Positions 16,982 to 26,755 are shown, counted from the stretch's first letter. The stretch: DNA of 64,000 nucleotides from Rhodospirillaceae bacterium (GCA_009772935.1 WOUR01000003.1:1-64000), one strand, 5' to 3'. Notes: generated from the letters alone by a model not told the origin. A program made the numbers and translations.

Positions 16982-17043
16982 CACGTTCCGCGTGCTGGGC
17001 TACCTAGGGCATCGGGCTTGGGGAAGTCCTGGACGTATCGGGA

Positions 17044-17511
17044 GTGTGGGCTCTGAATCTTCTTCATTTCCTGGCCGTGGCCGCCATTGCGGCCTGCCTC
17101 TACGTGTCGCTGCCGGAATGGCAGGCCCGGCCGCGTTCGCGCAGCCTGCTGCTGGTGCCGCCGGTGCTGGCGTTCATCTGCGTCTACATCATGATGGGCT
17201 TCGTTGCGCCGGAGCATCGCGAGCCGTGGCTGCTGCGAGGCGCCCTCGCCACCGGCCTCGTGCTGGGCGTGATCCGCGGCCTCTTCATCAAGGCCAACAT
17301 CGACGAATTCGGCCTGGTGCGCCTGCCCGGTGCCAGTGACGGGCTCTTTGCCACCCTGGTGGTCACAACGGCGATGGCCGCCGCCACCCTGGCGCCGCTC
17401 GTGATCGAGCAGGCGGCTGGCGGCGTGCCCTATGCCACGAGTGTCGCCGGCCTTGGCGCGACCTACCTGTCCGGCCGCGCCGTCGCGGTCTATCTGCGCA
17501 CGCGCTCCTAG
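17044..17511 (+). CDS. Hypothetical membrane protein
   Basis: 155 residues, mostly hydrophobic, with about four segments (LLHFLAVAAIAACLYVSL, LLLVPPVLAFICVYIMMGF, a short central helix, and ATLVVTTAMAAATLAPLVI). No family recognised. GTG 17044 is the first start, but its GGGAG is too close, so the true start may be slightly downstream. It overlaps the convergent D-aminoacylase gene at the stop codons (CTAG), within a possible hairpin gcgctc (17502-17507)/gagcgc (17521-17526). Confidence 0.6.
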   Translation: MWALNLLHFLAVAAIAACLYVSLPEWQARPRSRSLLLVPPVLAFICVYIMMGFVAPEHREPWLLRGALATGLVLGVIRGLFIKANIDEFGLVRLPGASDGLFATLVVTTAMAAATLAPLVIEQAAGGVPYATSVAGLGATYLSGRAVAVYLRTRS

Positions 17512-19193
17512 GCGGAGAACGAGCGCAGCACCTTGCCCGGCCGCGAGGCCAGGTCGGCGCAGAAGCCCTTCTCGTCGGCGGCGCGGGCGCCGTTGATCCA
17601 GATCCCATGCAGGCCGACCGCGCTCGCGGTGAGGCGCGCCGCTCCCGCGGGCAGGTCGTGCGCGCGACGCTTCGGTCCACGCGCCACGGTCGCCGGGTCG
17701 AACAGCATGAGGTCGGCGGCCAGGCCCTCGCGCAACAGGCCGCGATCCTGGATGCCGAACAACCTGGCCGGCTGACCGGTCAGGCGATGCACCGCCTGCG
17801 GCAGATCGAGCACGCCGAGATCGCGGCTCCAGTGACCCATCAGGTGCAGGCCAAAACCCGCGTCACAGAAGAAGGTGAGATGTGCGCCGGCGTCGCTCAG
17901 CGAGATGTGGGTGTTGGGATCGGCCAGGATGCGGCCGACCGCTTCGTCGTCATTATGCAGGAGCTGCGCCACGAACATCGTGTCGAGGTCTTCCGACAGG
18001 GCGAAGTCGAGGATGAAGTCGAACGGGTCCGTGCCCGCCTGTTTCGCGAGCTCGCCGAGCGTCGCGCCTTCCATCGCGCGGTTCTCGTCCTTTGCCGTCT
18101 CGACGACGAACAGCTTGTCCCATTCGCCGTTGAACAACAGCCTGCCCCGCTTGGCCTGCAATTCCTCGCGCACCGAGGCGCGCCAGGCCGGGTCGCGATA
18201 GATCTTCTTGAGCTCGGCCGGACCGTGCGCCGCCATCGCCGGCTTCCACGCCTGCATGCTCTCGAACAGGTAGGGGCTGTGGAAGGTAAAATCCATGCTG
18301 AGCGGGCAGCAGGAGGTCTGCGCCACGAGGATGCGGCCGCGGGCTCGCGCCTCGTTCACCTGGTCGAGCGTGGTGAAGGCGGCCTCGGGATTGGTGTTCG
18401 AATGGAACAGCGCGGCGATCACGACCGGGCGGTTCGCTTCGGCCGCGATCTCCTCGAGATAGGGGATCGTCGTCATGCGGCCCTTGGTCAGCATGTAGAC
18501 GCCGGTGCCGCGTTCTCCCATCGCCTTCACGAGCGTGCGCAGCTCGTGGTCGTCGGCCAGGCGCGACGGCATCGGCGTGCCGCCTTCGCCGTTGTGCGCT
18601 TCGGACGTCGAGGAGGCGAAACCGATGGCCCCCGCGGCCATGGCCTCGCGCACCAGATCGGCCATCTTCGAGACCTCGGCCTCGGAAGCGGCGCGCTCGG
18701 TGGCGTCGGCACCCATCACGAAGGTGCGGATGGCGGAGTGGCCGGCGAAGCAGGCGACATTGGGGCCGACGCCGTTCTTCTCCAGCATGTCGAGATATTG
18801 CGGGAAGCTCTCGAAACCCCAGTTGATGCCGGCCCGCAGCGCGTCGAGCGACATGCCCTCGACATGGGTCAGATGGCGCATGGTGAGGTCGCGGTCGGCC
18901 GGCTTGCAGGGCGCGATGGTGAAGCCGCAATTGCCCAGGACCGCAGTCGTGACGCCCAGCGCCGGCGAAGGATCGACGAAGGGATCCCAGGTGATCTGCG
19001 CGTCATAGTGCGTGTGGCCGTCAATGATGCCGGGGGCCAGGGCGAGGCCATCGGCCTTCACGGTCTCTCGGGCGGCGCCGAGATTCGGGCCGATGGCGGC
19101 GATCCTGCCATCCTTCACGCCGAGGTCGCCGTGGATCGGCGCGGCGCCCGAACCGTCGTGGATTTCCGCATCCTTGATGACCAGATCGAACAT
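17508..19193 (-). CDS. N-acyl-D-amino-acid deacylase (D-aminoacylase) family amidohydrolase
   Basis: 561 residues. The subtype pattern is complete: N-terminal IIDGHTHYDAQ metal site, GHSAIR, HSNTNPEAAF, and the C-terminal SDAGAHLTFF Asp motif, ending with the composite beta domain (GLAADLMLFDP). Enzymes of this group remove acyl groups from N-acyl-D-amino acids or open related cyclic amides. A GGGAGG eight bases before ATG 19193 fixes the start; the much longer open frame beyond it is antisense to the next two genes. Divergent from the Bug receptor gene. Confidence 0.88.
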   Translation of the reverse strand: MFDLVIKDAEIHDGSGAAPIHGDLGVKDGRIAAIGPNLGAARETVKADGLALAPGIIDGHTHYDAQITWDPFVDPSPALGVTTAVLGNCGFTIAPCKPADRDLTMRHLTHVEGMSLDALRAGINWGFESFPQYLDMLEKNGVGPNVACFAGHSAIRTFVMGADATERAASEAEVSKMADLVREAMAAGAIGFASSTSEAHNGEGGTPMPSRLADDHELRTLVKAMGERGTGVYMLTKGRMTTIPYLEEIAAEANRPVVIAALFHSNTNPEAAFTTLDQVNEARARGRILVAQTSCCPLSMDFTFHSPYLFESMQAWKPAMAAHGPAELKKIYRDPAWRASVREELQAKRGRLLFNGEWDKLFVVETAKDENRAMEGATLGELAKQAGTDPFDFILDFALSEDLDTMFVAQLLHNDDEAVGRILADPNTHISLSDAGAHLTFFCDAGFGLHLMGHWSRDLGVLDLPQAVHRLTGQPARLFGIQDRGLLREGLAADLMLFDPATVARGPKRRAHDLPAGAARLTASAVGLHGIWINGARAADEKGFCADLASRPGKVLRSFSA

Positions 19194-19253
19194 GTTTTTT
19201 TCCTCCCGGAATGACCCTAGTCTGTCGCCAAGGAAATGGAACGGGAGGTTTGC

Positions 19254-20231
19254 ATGACAGGCATGACGCGACGCGGCTTCGTGGCGGCAGGTACGGCGGG
19301 GGCGGCGTTCGGCATGGCACCGGCGATCGTCCGCGCCCAAGACTATCCGACGAAGCAGGTCCGCGTGGTGGTGCCCTATCCGGCGGGCGGCGGCACCGAC
19401 CTCGTGGCGCGCCTGATCGTCCCGCGCCTCGCGGACAAGTGGAAGCAGACCGTCATCATCGAGAACAAGGGCGGCGCCAGCGGCATCGTGGGCAGTGAGA
19501 TCGTCGCCAAGGCACCGCCCGATGGCTACACGCTGCTGATCATGACCAGTGCGCACACCATCAATCCCTACACCACCAAGGTCTTGCCCTACGACACCGA
19601 ACGCGACTTCACGCCGGTTACACCCCTTGTCGAGGGCGCCTTGGCGCTGGTCGGTTCGCCCAAGGCGGGCATGGACACGATGGAAAAGTTCATGACGGCG
19701 GCGCGCGCCAATCCCGGCAAGTACCAGTTCGGCAGCACCGAGAACACGACCCGCATGGTGGGCGAGCTGTTCCGGGTGAAGAGCGGGCTGAAGATCGAGA
19801 ACGTGGCCTACAAGGGGGCGGCTCCCATGATGCAGGAGCTGGCCGGCGGCCATATTCCCGTGGGCTTCACCAGCCCGCTCACCGTGATGTCGCATCACCG
19901 GGCGGGCACGCTGCGCATGCTGGCGGTGAGCGGCACCAAGCGGCTGCCGGGCCTCGATGACGTTCCGACCATTGCCGAGGCGGGCGTTCCGGGCGTCGAT
20001 ACGACCGCCTGGTTCGCGATGTTCGGTCCGGGCAAGATGCCGCCGGCGCTGGCCAATCGCTTGCGTGATGACGTGGTCGCGGTCCTTGCCGAACCCGAGG
20101 TGAAGGCCAAGATCAACGACCTGTCGAGCCTGCCGGGCGGGGAGGCGCCCGACGCGTTTGCCCAGCGGATCAAGAAGGAGCTCGCGAGCTGGGGCGAGAT
20201 CGCAAAGCTGGCGGGCATCCAGCCGGAGTGA
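19254..20231 (+). CDS. Bug-family tripartite tricarboxylate transporter substrate-binding protein
   Basis: 325 residues. A twin-arginine-like signal TRRGFVAAGTAG ends near VRAQ, and the mature protein starts YPTKQVRVVVPYPAGGGTD, the hallmark of Bug (TctC) receptors, followed by IIENKGGASGIVGS and DGYTLL. It binds carboxylates or amino-acid-like ligands in the periplasm for a TctAB-type or unknown carrier. No TctA/TctB genes are nearby. GGGAGG sets ATG 19254. Its proximity to a D-aminoacylase suggests uptake of an acylated amino acid (inference). Confidence 0.92.
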   Translation: MTGMTRRGFVAAGTAGAAFGMAPAIVRAQDYPTKQVRVVVPYPAGGGTDLVARLIVPRLADKWKQTVIIENKGGASGIVGSEIVAKAPPDGYTLLIMTSAHTINPYTTKVLPYDTERDFTPVTPLVEGALALVGSPKAGMDTMEKFMTAARANPGKYQFGSTENTTRMVGELFRVKSGLKIENVAYKGAAPMMQELAGGHIPVGFTSPLTVMSHHRAGTLRMLAVSGTKRLPGLDDVPTIAEAGVPGVDTTAWFAMFGPGKMPPALANRLRDDVVAVLAEPEVKAKINDLSSLPGGEAPDAFAQRIKKELASWGEIAKLAGIQPE

Positions 20232-20249
20232 TCCGCGAGGGAGGCCGAC

Positions 20250-21035
20250 ATGATCCGAGTGTTCGTGTTTGTCCTTGCGGTGCTGATCGGCGGGCCAGGT
20301 TGGGGCCAGTCCGTCAGCTTTCCCAGCGTCACCGTCGGCAGCAGTCAGGCGGGACCCGAAGTGAAGGGCTGGGTCTACAAGCCGGCGGGGAACGGGCCGT
20401 TCCCGGCGATCGTCCTGGTCCATAGTTGCGCCGGCACGAACACGCACACGGACGCCTGGGGCAAGCGGCTGGTGAGCTGGGGCTATCTCGTGCTGGCGCC
20501 GGATTCATTCGGCCCGCGTGGTACCAAGGCGGTGTGCACGACACCCAACGTGGTGACGCCCAACATGCGCGTAGCCGACATTGCCGGCGCGCTCGACTAT
20601 CTCGCGACGCGGCCCGACGTGGTGCCGGGCCGGATCGGCATCATCGGGCACAGCCATGGCGGCTCGACGGTGATCCGCTCTGCGCAGAAGAACTTCGGGC
20701 TGATGCAACGCAGCCTGGCCGCGGGTGTCGCCTATTACCCCGGCTGCAATCCGAAGTTCGATGGCGGCATCGACATCCCGGTCCTGTTGCTGGCAGGTGA
20801 CAAGGACGACTGGACGCCGGCCGATCGCTGCCGGAGCCTGGTGTCGGGCCTGCTGCGCAGCGACCTCGTCGAGGCCGTCTACTATCCCAATGCCTATCAC
20901 AGCTTCGATTCGAAAGCCGCCGACCGCACCGTGCCCGGCGCAGCCGGCAAGCACCACCATCTCGCCTACGACACCGTCGCCGCTCCCGACGCCGAGGCGC
21001 GGACGAGGGCCTTCTTCGCGAAGTATCTCCGGTAA
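20250..21035 (+). CDS. Exported dienelactone hydrolase-like alpha/beta hydrolase
   Basis: 261 residues with a signal peptide (MIRVFVFVLAVLIGG...GQS). Nucleophile elbow GHSHGGS has Ser135; the oxyanion strand is VLVHSCAG; GDKDDWTP carries the acid and NAYHSFDS the His. The family includes dienelactone hydrolase and related carboxyl esterases. It lies 18 bases after the Bug receptor gene, so the pair is probably one transcript. Confidence 0.85.
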   Translation: MIRVFVFVLAVLIGGPGWGQSVSFPSVTVGSSQAGPEVKGWVYKPAGNGPFPAIVLVHSCAGTNTHTDAWGKRLVSWGYLVLAPDSFGPRGTKAVCTTPNVVTPNMRVADIAGALDYLATRPDVVPGRIGIIGHSHGGSTVIRSAQKNFGLMQRSLAAGVAYYPGCNPKFDGGIDIPVLLLAGDKDDWTPADRCRSLVSGLLRSDLVEAVYYPNAYHSFDSKAADRTVPGAAGKHHHLAYDTVAAPDAEARTRAFFAKYLR

Positions 21036-21109
21036 ACTTCTGTAGCGCGGCGCCCATCGGCGCGTTGTCCGCACGCCAGCCCAAGCCGCGACGTCGCGGC
21101 ATTGAAAAA

Positions 21110-21862
21110 TCAGCCTGGGCGCAGGCCGTCCTTGGGATAGACGCCGCCGGCATCCTTGATGGCCTGGCGGTAGTTCTTCTCCGAATTGAACGGCTCGGCC
21201 TTCGGAAAGTCCTTCCGCTTGCCGGGCCGGATCTCGCCGGTCGAGGGCGTGACGATCAGCAGCTCGCCCCTGCGGCCGAGCAGCGGGATCTCGCGCTTCC
21301 AGCGCGAGAAGGTCCGCCGCGCCGTGGCCGAGAAGGTGACATAGGTATCGAACTCGTCCTTGTCCTTCACGAACAGCGCCTCGTAGGTGGCGATGAACTC
21401 CTCGACGAACTTGCGATCGACGACCTCGAGGTTCGACATCATCCAGCAGCGATCTTCGAACACCCAGTAGGTGCCAATGCCGACGAATTCCTTCTGCCGT
21501 GTCAGATAGGGATAGAAGGGGAAGCCACGGCAGGCGATCGTGCGGTTGTCGCGCTCGCAGTGCCGCGCGCCCTTGCAGTGGATGGCCATGCAGTCGGACG
21601 TCAGCTCCTCGACGATCATACGGGTCGAGTAGTCGTAGGGCTTGAACTTCGACCACAGGTCGGTGCGGGTCTTGAGCAGGTCCCATTCGACCTTGTGCAC
21701 GACGGGCACGGCGTTCTGCGTCGAACAGCAGACCGGCTCGCCGTCGTTCAGCGGCGCGCACTTGCGGCCGCAGTCGAAGCGCGAGACCGGTGCGTTGAAA
21801 CCGTTGTACAGGCTCGCGAAATCGGCCGAGCTTATCTTTGTTTTCTTGGTGCTAGGGGGCAT
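21110..21862 (-). CDS. Cysteine-rich protein, YkgJ/zinc-iron-chelating-like
   Basis: 250 residues. The N-terminal half has clustered cysteines: DCGRKCAPL, VCCSTQ, DCMAIHCKGARHCE and ACRGFPFYP. The C-rich first 110 residues with a terminal CRGFPF resemble CxxCxxCC metal-chelating proteins of the YkgJ type, but the spacing differs, so the family is uncertain. The C-terminal half is charged with no clear motif. Not obviously linked to neighbours. Confidence 0.65.
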   Translation of the reverse strand: MPPSTKKTKISSADFASLYNGFNAPVSRFDCGRKCAPLNDGEPVCCSTQNAVPVVHKVEWDLLKTRTDLWSKFKPYDYSTRMIVEELTSDCMAIHCKGARHCERDNRTIACRGFPFYPYLTRQKEFVGIGTYWVFEDRCWMMSNLEVVDRKFVEEFIATYEALFVKDKDEFDTYVTFSATARRTFSRWKREIPLLGRRGELLIVTPSTGEIRPGKRKDFPKAEPFNSEKNYRQAIKDAGGVYPKDGLRPG

Positions 21863-21933
21863 GGGTCTGCTGTACCCCGATCCGTCTGTGAAAGAACAGT
21901 TACGGAATTATAACAGTCGTCCGCCGAATGGCC

Positions 21934-22605
21934 TCATGAAACCGGCAGGACCCGCCAGACGACGGTCTCGCGCATGCCCCGGTTCTCGAGCTGGAGCGAG
22001 GTCGGAATTTCATAGCGACCGCGCTCCTCCAGGCCCTGGGCGCTGAAGTAGTTGCGGCCCGGGTCGCCCAGCAGGACCAGCCGGCCCTTGGCGGCATGGC
22101 TGCGCAGCCAGGCCAGAGCCTGGACCGACATCTCGCGCTCGTAACAGACGTCGCCCGCGATCACCACGTCGGCCTCGGGGTCTCCCGGCGCTCCCGCCAG
22201 CCAGTCCTCGCTGCTCGTCTCGATCAAGAGACCGTTGGCCGTGGCGTTCAGGCGGGCGGCGACCAGGGACAGCCGGTCGATGTCGTTGGCGACCACCGAG
22301 GCGGCGCCGCAGCGCGCCGCGGCCATCGAGGAGACGCCCGAGCCGGACGCGAAGTCGATCACGTGCTTGGCCCGTACCAAGTCGGGATTGTCGAGCAGGT
22401 AGCGCGCCACCGCCTGGCCGCCCGGCCAGCAGAAGGCCCAGTACGGCGGGTCGACGTTCTGCTCCTCCAGCCATGACTCGGTGGCCTGCCAGATTGGCAC
22501 GTATTCACTGGCCAGCCACAGCCTGAACTCGGGCACCATGGCCGGCGCCTCGAGCGCGGTGTTGGCGCGGATGAAGCCCTCGGGATCGTCGGGGAGTCTC
22601 GACAT
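21934..22605 (-). CDS. Protein-type methyltransferase, ETFB-lysine/NNMT-like
   Basis: 223 residues. Motif I reads VIDFASGSGVSSMAAA, motif II VVANDIDRLS, motif IV DVVIAGDVCYE, which matches the class I group including ETFB lysine methyltransferase (METTL20-like). WAFCWPGGQAVARYLL before motif I is typical of this group. ATG 22605 overlaps the ubiA stop, so it is translated with ubiA. Confidence 0.8.
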   Translation of the reverse strand: MSRLPDDPEGFIRANTALEAPAMVPEFRLWLASEYVPIWQATESWLEEQNVDPPYWAFCWPGGQAVARYLLDNPDLVRAKHVIDFASGSGVSSMAAARCGAASVVANDIDRLSLVAARLNATANGLLIETSSEDWLAGAPGDPEADVVIAGDVCYEREMSVQALAWLRSHAAKGRLVLLGDPGRNYFSAQGLEERGRYEIPTSLQLENRGMRETVVWRVLPVS

Positions 22606-23528
22606 CAGTGAATCCTGTCGACGATGAGGGCCAACAGCATCAGCCAGCCGACGAGCCGGTTGGACTTGAAGCGCATCAGGCAGTCGGCCTGGTCGTCGGG
22701 CTTCAGCAGCGCGATCTGCCAGCAGAGGTGCGCGGCGATGCAGCCCAGCAGCACGAAGTAGCCGATGCCCAGCGGCGCCAGCAGGCCGGTCGCGATCCAG
22801 AAGCCGATTGCCAGCACCGCGAACAGGCTGAGCCACCGCCGCGGCGCGGCGGCGAAGCGTCTCGCCGTCGAGCGCACGCCGACCACCGCATCGTCGCGCT
22901 GGTCCTGCATGGCGTAGATCGTGTCGTAGACCATCGTCCAGGCGACGCCGCCGAAGTAGAGCGCAACGGTTGCCCAGGAGAGCGTCCCGGTCACGGCGGC
23001 ATAGCCCACCAGCGCGCCCCAGTTGAAGGCGAAGCCCAGCACCACCTGCGGCCACGAGGTGAACCGCTTCATGGTCGGATAGACCGCGACCAGCAGCAGC
23101 GACAGCAGCGCCACGCCGCCCGCGAACTTGTTGAGCTTGAACAGCACCGCGGCCCCCACCGCGCCCTGCAGCGCCATCCAGATCAGCGCATGGTGCAGCT
23201 TCAGTTCGCCGGACGGCAGTGGGCGTCCACGCGTGCGTTCGACGCCGGCATCGACCTTGCGATCGACGATGTCGTTCCACGTGCAGCCGGCGCCGCGCAT
23301 TGCGATGGCGCCGACCGCGAACAGCGCCATGTAACCCGCGAGTTGCGCCCAGTGTGGGGCCGCGGCCAGCGCCGAGGACCACCAGCAGGGAAAGAGCAGC
23401 AGCCAGATGCCGATCGGCCGGTCCCAGCGCGCCAGCCGCCCGTAGGGGCGCGCCCACGGCGGCAGAAACCGCAGCGTCCAGTGCGTGCTGTCGATATCCG
23501 TGAAGCCGGTTGTCCGCCCGGTGGTCAT
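22605..23528 (-). CDS. ubiA: 4-hydroxybenzoate polyprenyltransferase
   Basis: 307 residues with about eight membrane helices. The two Asp-rich prenyl-diphosphate sites are present: NDIVDRKVD (85-93) and YDTIYAMQDQRDD (201-213). The enzyme joins a polyprenyl chain to 4-hydroxybenzoate in ubiquinone synthesis at the inner membrane. RPIGIWLLLFPCWWS near 37-51 is typical of UbiA. Divergent from rsmE across 60 bases that contain the direct repeat TCATCATGC. Confidence 0.93.
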   Translation of the reverse strand: MTTGRTTGFTDIDSTHWTLRFLPPWARPYGRLARWDRPIGIWLLLFPCWWSSALAAAPHWAQLAGYMALFAVGAIAMRGAGCTWNDIVDRKVDAGVERTRGRPLPSGELKLHHALIWMALQGAVGAAVLFKLNKFAGGVALLSLLLVAVYPTMKRFTSWPQVVLGFAFNWGALVGYAAVTGTLSWATVALYFGGVAWTMVYDTIYAMQDQRDDAVVGVRSTARRFAAAPRRWLSLFAVLAIGFWIATGLLAPLGIGYFVLLGCIAAHLCWQIALLKPDDQADCLMRFKSNRLVGWLMLLALIVDRIH

Positions 23529-23588
23529 GGCGTCATCATGCGGGTCATCATGCAGCTATGCGCGACAATGATCCATGAAGGCAAATAG

Positions 23589-24377
23589 ATGAATGTGGCG
23601 CGTCTCTTCGTCGAGGCCGAACTCGCGGCCGGTGGCGAGGTCCCCCTGGACGAGGCCCAGGTCCACTACCTGCGCAACGTCATGCGGCGACCCGACGGAT
23701 CGCCGCTGCTGCTGTTCAACGGGCGCGATGGCGAATGGCACGGCACCCTGTCGGCGCGCGGCAAGAAGTCGGCGGTGGCAGAGGTGGGCGAACGCACGCG
23801 AGAGCAGCTGCCCGAGCCCGACGTCTGGCTGTGTTTCGCGCCGGTTAAGCGCGCGCGCATCGACTATATTGCCGAAAAGGCCACCGAGCTCGGCGTCTCC
23901 GTGCTGCAGCCCGTGGTGACGCGCCACACGGCCGTCGAGCGGGTCAATGTCGGCCGCCTGCGGGCCAACGCGATCGAGGCCGCGGAGCAGACCGAGCGGC
24001 TCACAGTGCCCGAAGTCCGCGAACCGATCGATCTCGGAAAGTTGCTCGACGGCTGGCCGCACGGGCGGTGCCTGATGATGTGCGACGAGACCGGCGGTGG
24101 GCCGCCCATCGCCGACGCGCTGTCGGCGCTCGACGAGGCGGCGCGCGCGGCGCCCTGGGCCATCGTGATCGGCCCCGAGGGCGGCTTCGCCGAAATCGAG
24201 CTCCAGGCGCTCCGTCGCATAAAGGATGTAACGTCTGTGGGCCTCGGTCCGCGCATCCTGCGGGCCGACACCGCGGCGCTGGCAGCGCTTGCTTGCTGGC
24301 AGGCGCTGGTCGGCGACTGGCGGCGCCCGACACCGCGTCTCAGCGGCGATTATCGCGCCTCCAAGGTTACCGTCTGA
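23589..24377 (+). CDS. rsmE: 16S rRNA (uracil-1498-N3)-methyltransferase
   Basis: 262 residues. An N-terminal PUA-like domain (HYLRNVMRRPDGSPLLLF) is followed by a SPOUT domain with IGPEGGF and LGPRILRADTAALAAL, the trefoil-knot SAM site. It methylates U1498 in the decoding region of 16S rRNA. AAGG six bases before the ATG fits. Neighbouring gshA follows in the same direction, a frequent alphaproteobacterial order. Confidence 0.93.
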   Translation: MNVARLFVEAELAAGGEVPLDEAQVHYLRNVMRRPDGSPLLLFNGRDGEWHGTLSARGKKSAVAEVGERTREQLPEPDVWLCFAPVKRARIDYIAEKATELGVSVLQPVVTRHTAVERVNVGRLRANAIEAAEQTERLTVPEVREPIDLGKLLDGWPHGRCLMMCDETGGGPPIADALSALDEAARAAPWAIVIGPEGGFAEIELQALRRIKDVTSVGLGPRILRADTAALAALACWQALVGDWRRPTPRLSGDYRASKVTV

Positions 24378-24521
24378 GCGCTTGCGCAGGCCCCCGGCGA
24401 TGTGGGAGAGAGCGAATCGAACAGGATGAACCAGCCGCGGGCTCGGGTGAGGATTTCTCATGCGACCGCGCCGCTCCCAAAGCCCTCACAAGGCGCGGAG
24501 TGATCAGGGAGAGATGATCGT

Positions 24522-25886
24522 ATGTCCGCACCTCCGTCGGGCGGCGGCGCGCCGATCGAAAATCGGCGGCAGCTGATCGAGTACTTCGCGGCCGGCAACA
24601 AGCCCCGCGCCAACTGGCGCATGGGGACCGAGCATGAGAAGTTCGGCTACCACACCAACACGCTGAAGCCGCTGGCCTATGACGGGCCCGACGGCATCCG
24701 TGCCATGCTCGAGGGGCTGACGCGGTTCGGTTGGGAGCCGGTGGTCGAGGGCAACAACCCGATCGCCCTGCTGCGTGGAAAGGCCAGCATCACGCTGGAG
24801 CCGGGCGGACAGTTCGAACTGTCGGGTGCCCCGCTCGAGACGCTGCACGAGGCCGCGGCCGAGAACAGCCAGCACATCGACGAGGTGAAGCAGGTCGCCG
24901 GCGAGATCGGCGCGTCGTTCATCGGGCTGGGCTTCGCGCCCGAATGGACGCGCGAGGACATGCACTGGATGCCCAAGGGCCGCTACAAGATCATGCGCGA
25001 GTACATGCCCAAGGTGGGCAAGCTCGGCCTCGACATGATGCTGCGCACCTGTACCGTGCAGACCAACCTCGACTTCGATTCCGAAGCCGACATGGTGAAG
25101 AAGTTCCGTGTCTCGCTGGCGCTGCAGCCGATCGCCACCGCGCTGTTCGCCAATTCGCCCTTCAAGGAGGGCAAGGACGCCGGCTTCAAGAGCTACCGCA
25201 GCCACATCTGGACGGACACCGATCCCGACCGCTGCGGCATGCTGCCCTTCGTGTTCGAGGACGGGTTCGGCTTCGAGCGCTATGCGGACTACATGCTCGA
25301 TGTGCCGATGTACTTCGTCTATCGCGACGGCAAGTACATCGATGCCTCCGGCCAGAGCTTCCGCGACTTCCTGAAGGGCAAGCTGCCGGCGCGTCCGGGC
25401 GAACTGCCCTCGATCAACGACTGGGCCGATCACATCACCACGGCCTTCCCCGAGGTTCGGCTGAAGCGCTACCTCGAAATGCGCGGCGCGGATTCCGGTC
25501 CCTTGGGTGCGCTGAATGCGCTGCCGGCGCTGTGGGTCGGGCTGCTCTACGACGAGGGCGCGCTCGACGCGGCCTGGGACCTGGTGAAGAACTGGACCAC
25601 CTCCGACCACGATTTCCTGCGCGCCGAGACACCGAAGTCGGGACTCGCCACGATGTTCCGGGGGCGTGTCCTGTCGGAATTGGCGCGCGACGTCGTCGAG
25701 ATCGCCCATGCCGGCCTGCGCGCGCGCAAGCAGCTCAATGCGGACGGCGCTGACGAGACGATGTACCTGGCGCCGCTCGACCGCGCCGTCGCCAGTGGCC
25801 AGGCGCCGGCGGACGAACTCCTCGCCAAGTGGTACGGCGAATGGAAGGGATCCTTCGCGGCGCTGTTCCGCGACTGCGCCTACTGA
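24522..25886 (+). CDS. gshA: Glutamate-cysteine ligase (plant/alphaproteobacterial type)
   Basis: 454 residues, the usual length. Family marks: WRMGTEHEKFGY at the ATP/glutamate site, ITLEPGGQFELSGAPLETLH, MLRTCTVQTNLDF, and TTAFPEVRLKRYLEMRGAD. It makes gamma-glutamylcysteine, the first step of glutathione synthesis, in the cytoplasm. GGGAG upstream supports ATG 24522. The 144 bases between rsmE and gshA hold no gene. Confidence 0.93.
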   Translation: MSAPPSGGGAPIENRRQLIEYFAAGNKPRANWRMGTEHEKFGYHTNTLKPLAYDGPDGIRAMLEGLTRFGWEPVVEGNNPIALLRGKASITLEPGGQFELSGAPLETLHEAAAENSQHIDEVKQVAGEIGASFIGLGFAPEWTREDMHWMPKGRYKIMREYMPKVGKLGLDMMLRTCTVQTNLDFDSEADMVKKFRVSLALQPIATALFANSPFKEGKDAGFKSYRSHIWTDTDPDRCGMLPFVFEDGFGFERYADYMLDVPMYFVYRDGKYIDASGQSFRDFLKGKLPARPGELPSINDWADHITTAFPEVRLKRYLEMRGADSGPLGALNALPALWVGLLYDEGALDAAWDLVKNWTTSDHDFLRAETPKSGLATMFRGRVLSELARDVVEIAHAGLRARKQLNADGADETMYLAPLDRAVASGQAPADELLAKWYGEWKGSFAALFRDCAY

Positions 25887-25900
25887 GGTAAGGTCGCGGC

Positions 25901-26755
25901 ATGCTCGATCGTTGCGACCGCGTCCAGATCGCCGTGCACGACGCCGCCAAGGCGGCGCAGCGCTTCGGCCAATTGCTCGGCAGCCAGGTGTCACGGCACG
26001 ACCACAGCCGCCACCTCTCGGCCAAACGCACCATCCTTGCCGTCGGCGAGAGCGAGTTCGAACTCTGCGAGCCAGACGGCGCTGGCCTTACGCAGGATTT
26101 CCTCAGCCGGCGCGGCGAGGGGCTGATGACCGCCGGCTACTGCACCGCCGACCTCGACGGCATGGTGAAGCGCTGGGAAGGCCTCGGGATTCCCTACGAT
26201 CGCGACAACGAGCAGCTCTATCTCTCGCCCGAGGCGACCTTCGGCCTGCCGATCGTGATCTCCGAGAGCACCTACCGGCCGCGGGTCGGCCCGGTGTCGT
26301 TCCTCTACGAAACCACGAATACGCTGATCAGCGACTGGCGCCGCGTCGCCGCGGTCTATGCCGGGCTCTTCGGGCTCGATCCCGCGCGCTTCAGCGAGAT
26401 CGGCAGCGAGCGCTTCGGATACATCGGTACGCTCACTTTGTTCGACCCGCCCAACCGGCTCGACCGTATCGAGTTGAGCCAAGTGACCGACAACGTCCAT
26501 GCGATGGGCCGCTTCGCCCACAAGCATGGCGACTCGCTCTACATGTGCTACGTCGAGGTTCATGACTGGCCGAACGTGCGCCAGCGCCTGCTCGATGCCA
26601 ATGCGCGTTACACGCCGCGGGGTTCCGATCCGGTGACGGATCCCGATGGCGGCTGGATCCATCCGAAGGAACTGCATGGGCTGCTGCTCGGCGTCTCGCG
26701 CACCGGGCTCGCGTGGGACTGGTCGGGTCGTGAAGAACTGGTTCCCCCGGCATGA
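25901..26755 (+). CDS. VOC superfamily (glyoxalase-like) protein
   Basis: 284 residues with two VOC beta-alpha-beta-beta-beta modules: RVQIAVHDAAKAAQRFGQLL starts the first, VSFLYETTNTLISDWRRVAAVYAGLFG the second. His and Glu candidates for metal binding are in HDHSRHL and YVEVHDW. Could be a dioxygenase or isomerase; the substrate is unknown. It follows gshA by 14 bases and overlaps the next gene by four, so it lies in the gshA transcript. Confidence 0.8.
   Translation: MLDRCDRVQIAVHDAAKAAQRFGQLLGSQVSRHDHSRHLSAKRTILAVGESEFELCEPDGAGLTQDFLSRRGEGLMTAGYCTADLDGMVKRWEGLGIPYDRDNEQLYLSPEATFGLPIVISESTYRPRVGPVSFLYETTNTLISDWRRVAAVYAGLFGLDPARFSEIGSERFGYIGTLTLFDPPNRLDRIELSQVTDNVHAMGRFAHKHGDSLYMCYVEVHDWPNVRQRLLDANARYTPRGSDPVTDPDGGWIHPKELHGLLLGVSRTGLAWDWSGREELVPPA

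Noticed and set aside
17508-20447. 979-codon open frame on the minus strand as one large protein
   Set aside because: Only the part to 19193 matches an amidohydrolase; the rest is antisense to the Bug receptor gene and results from high GC.
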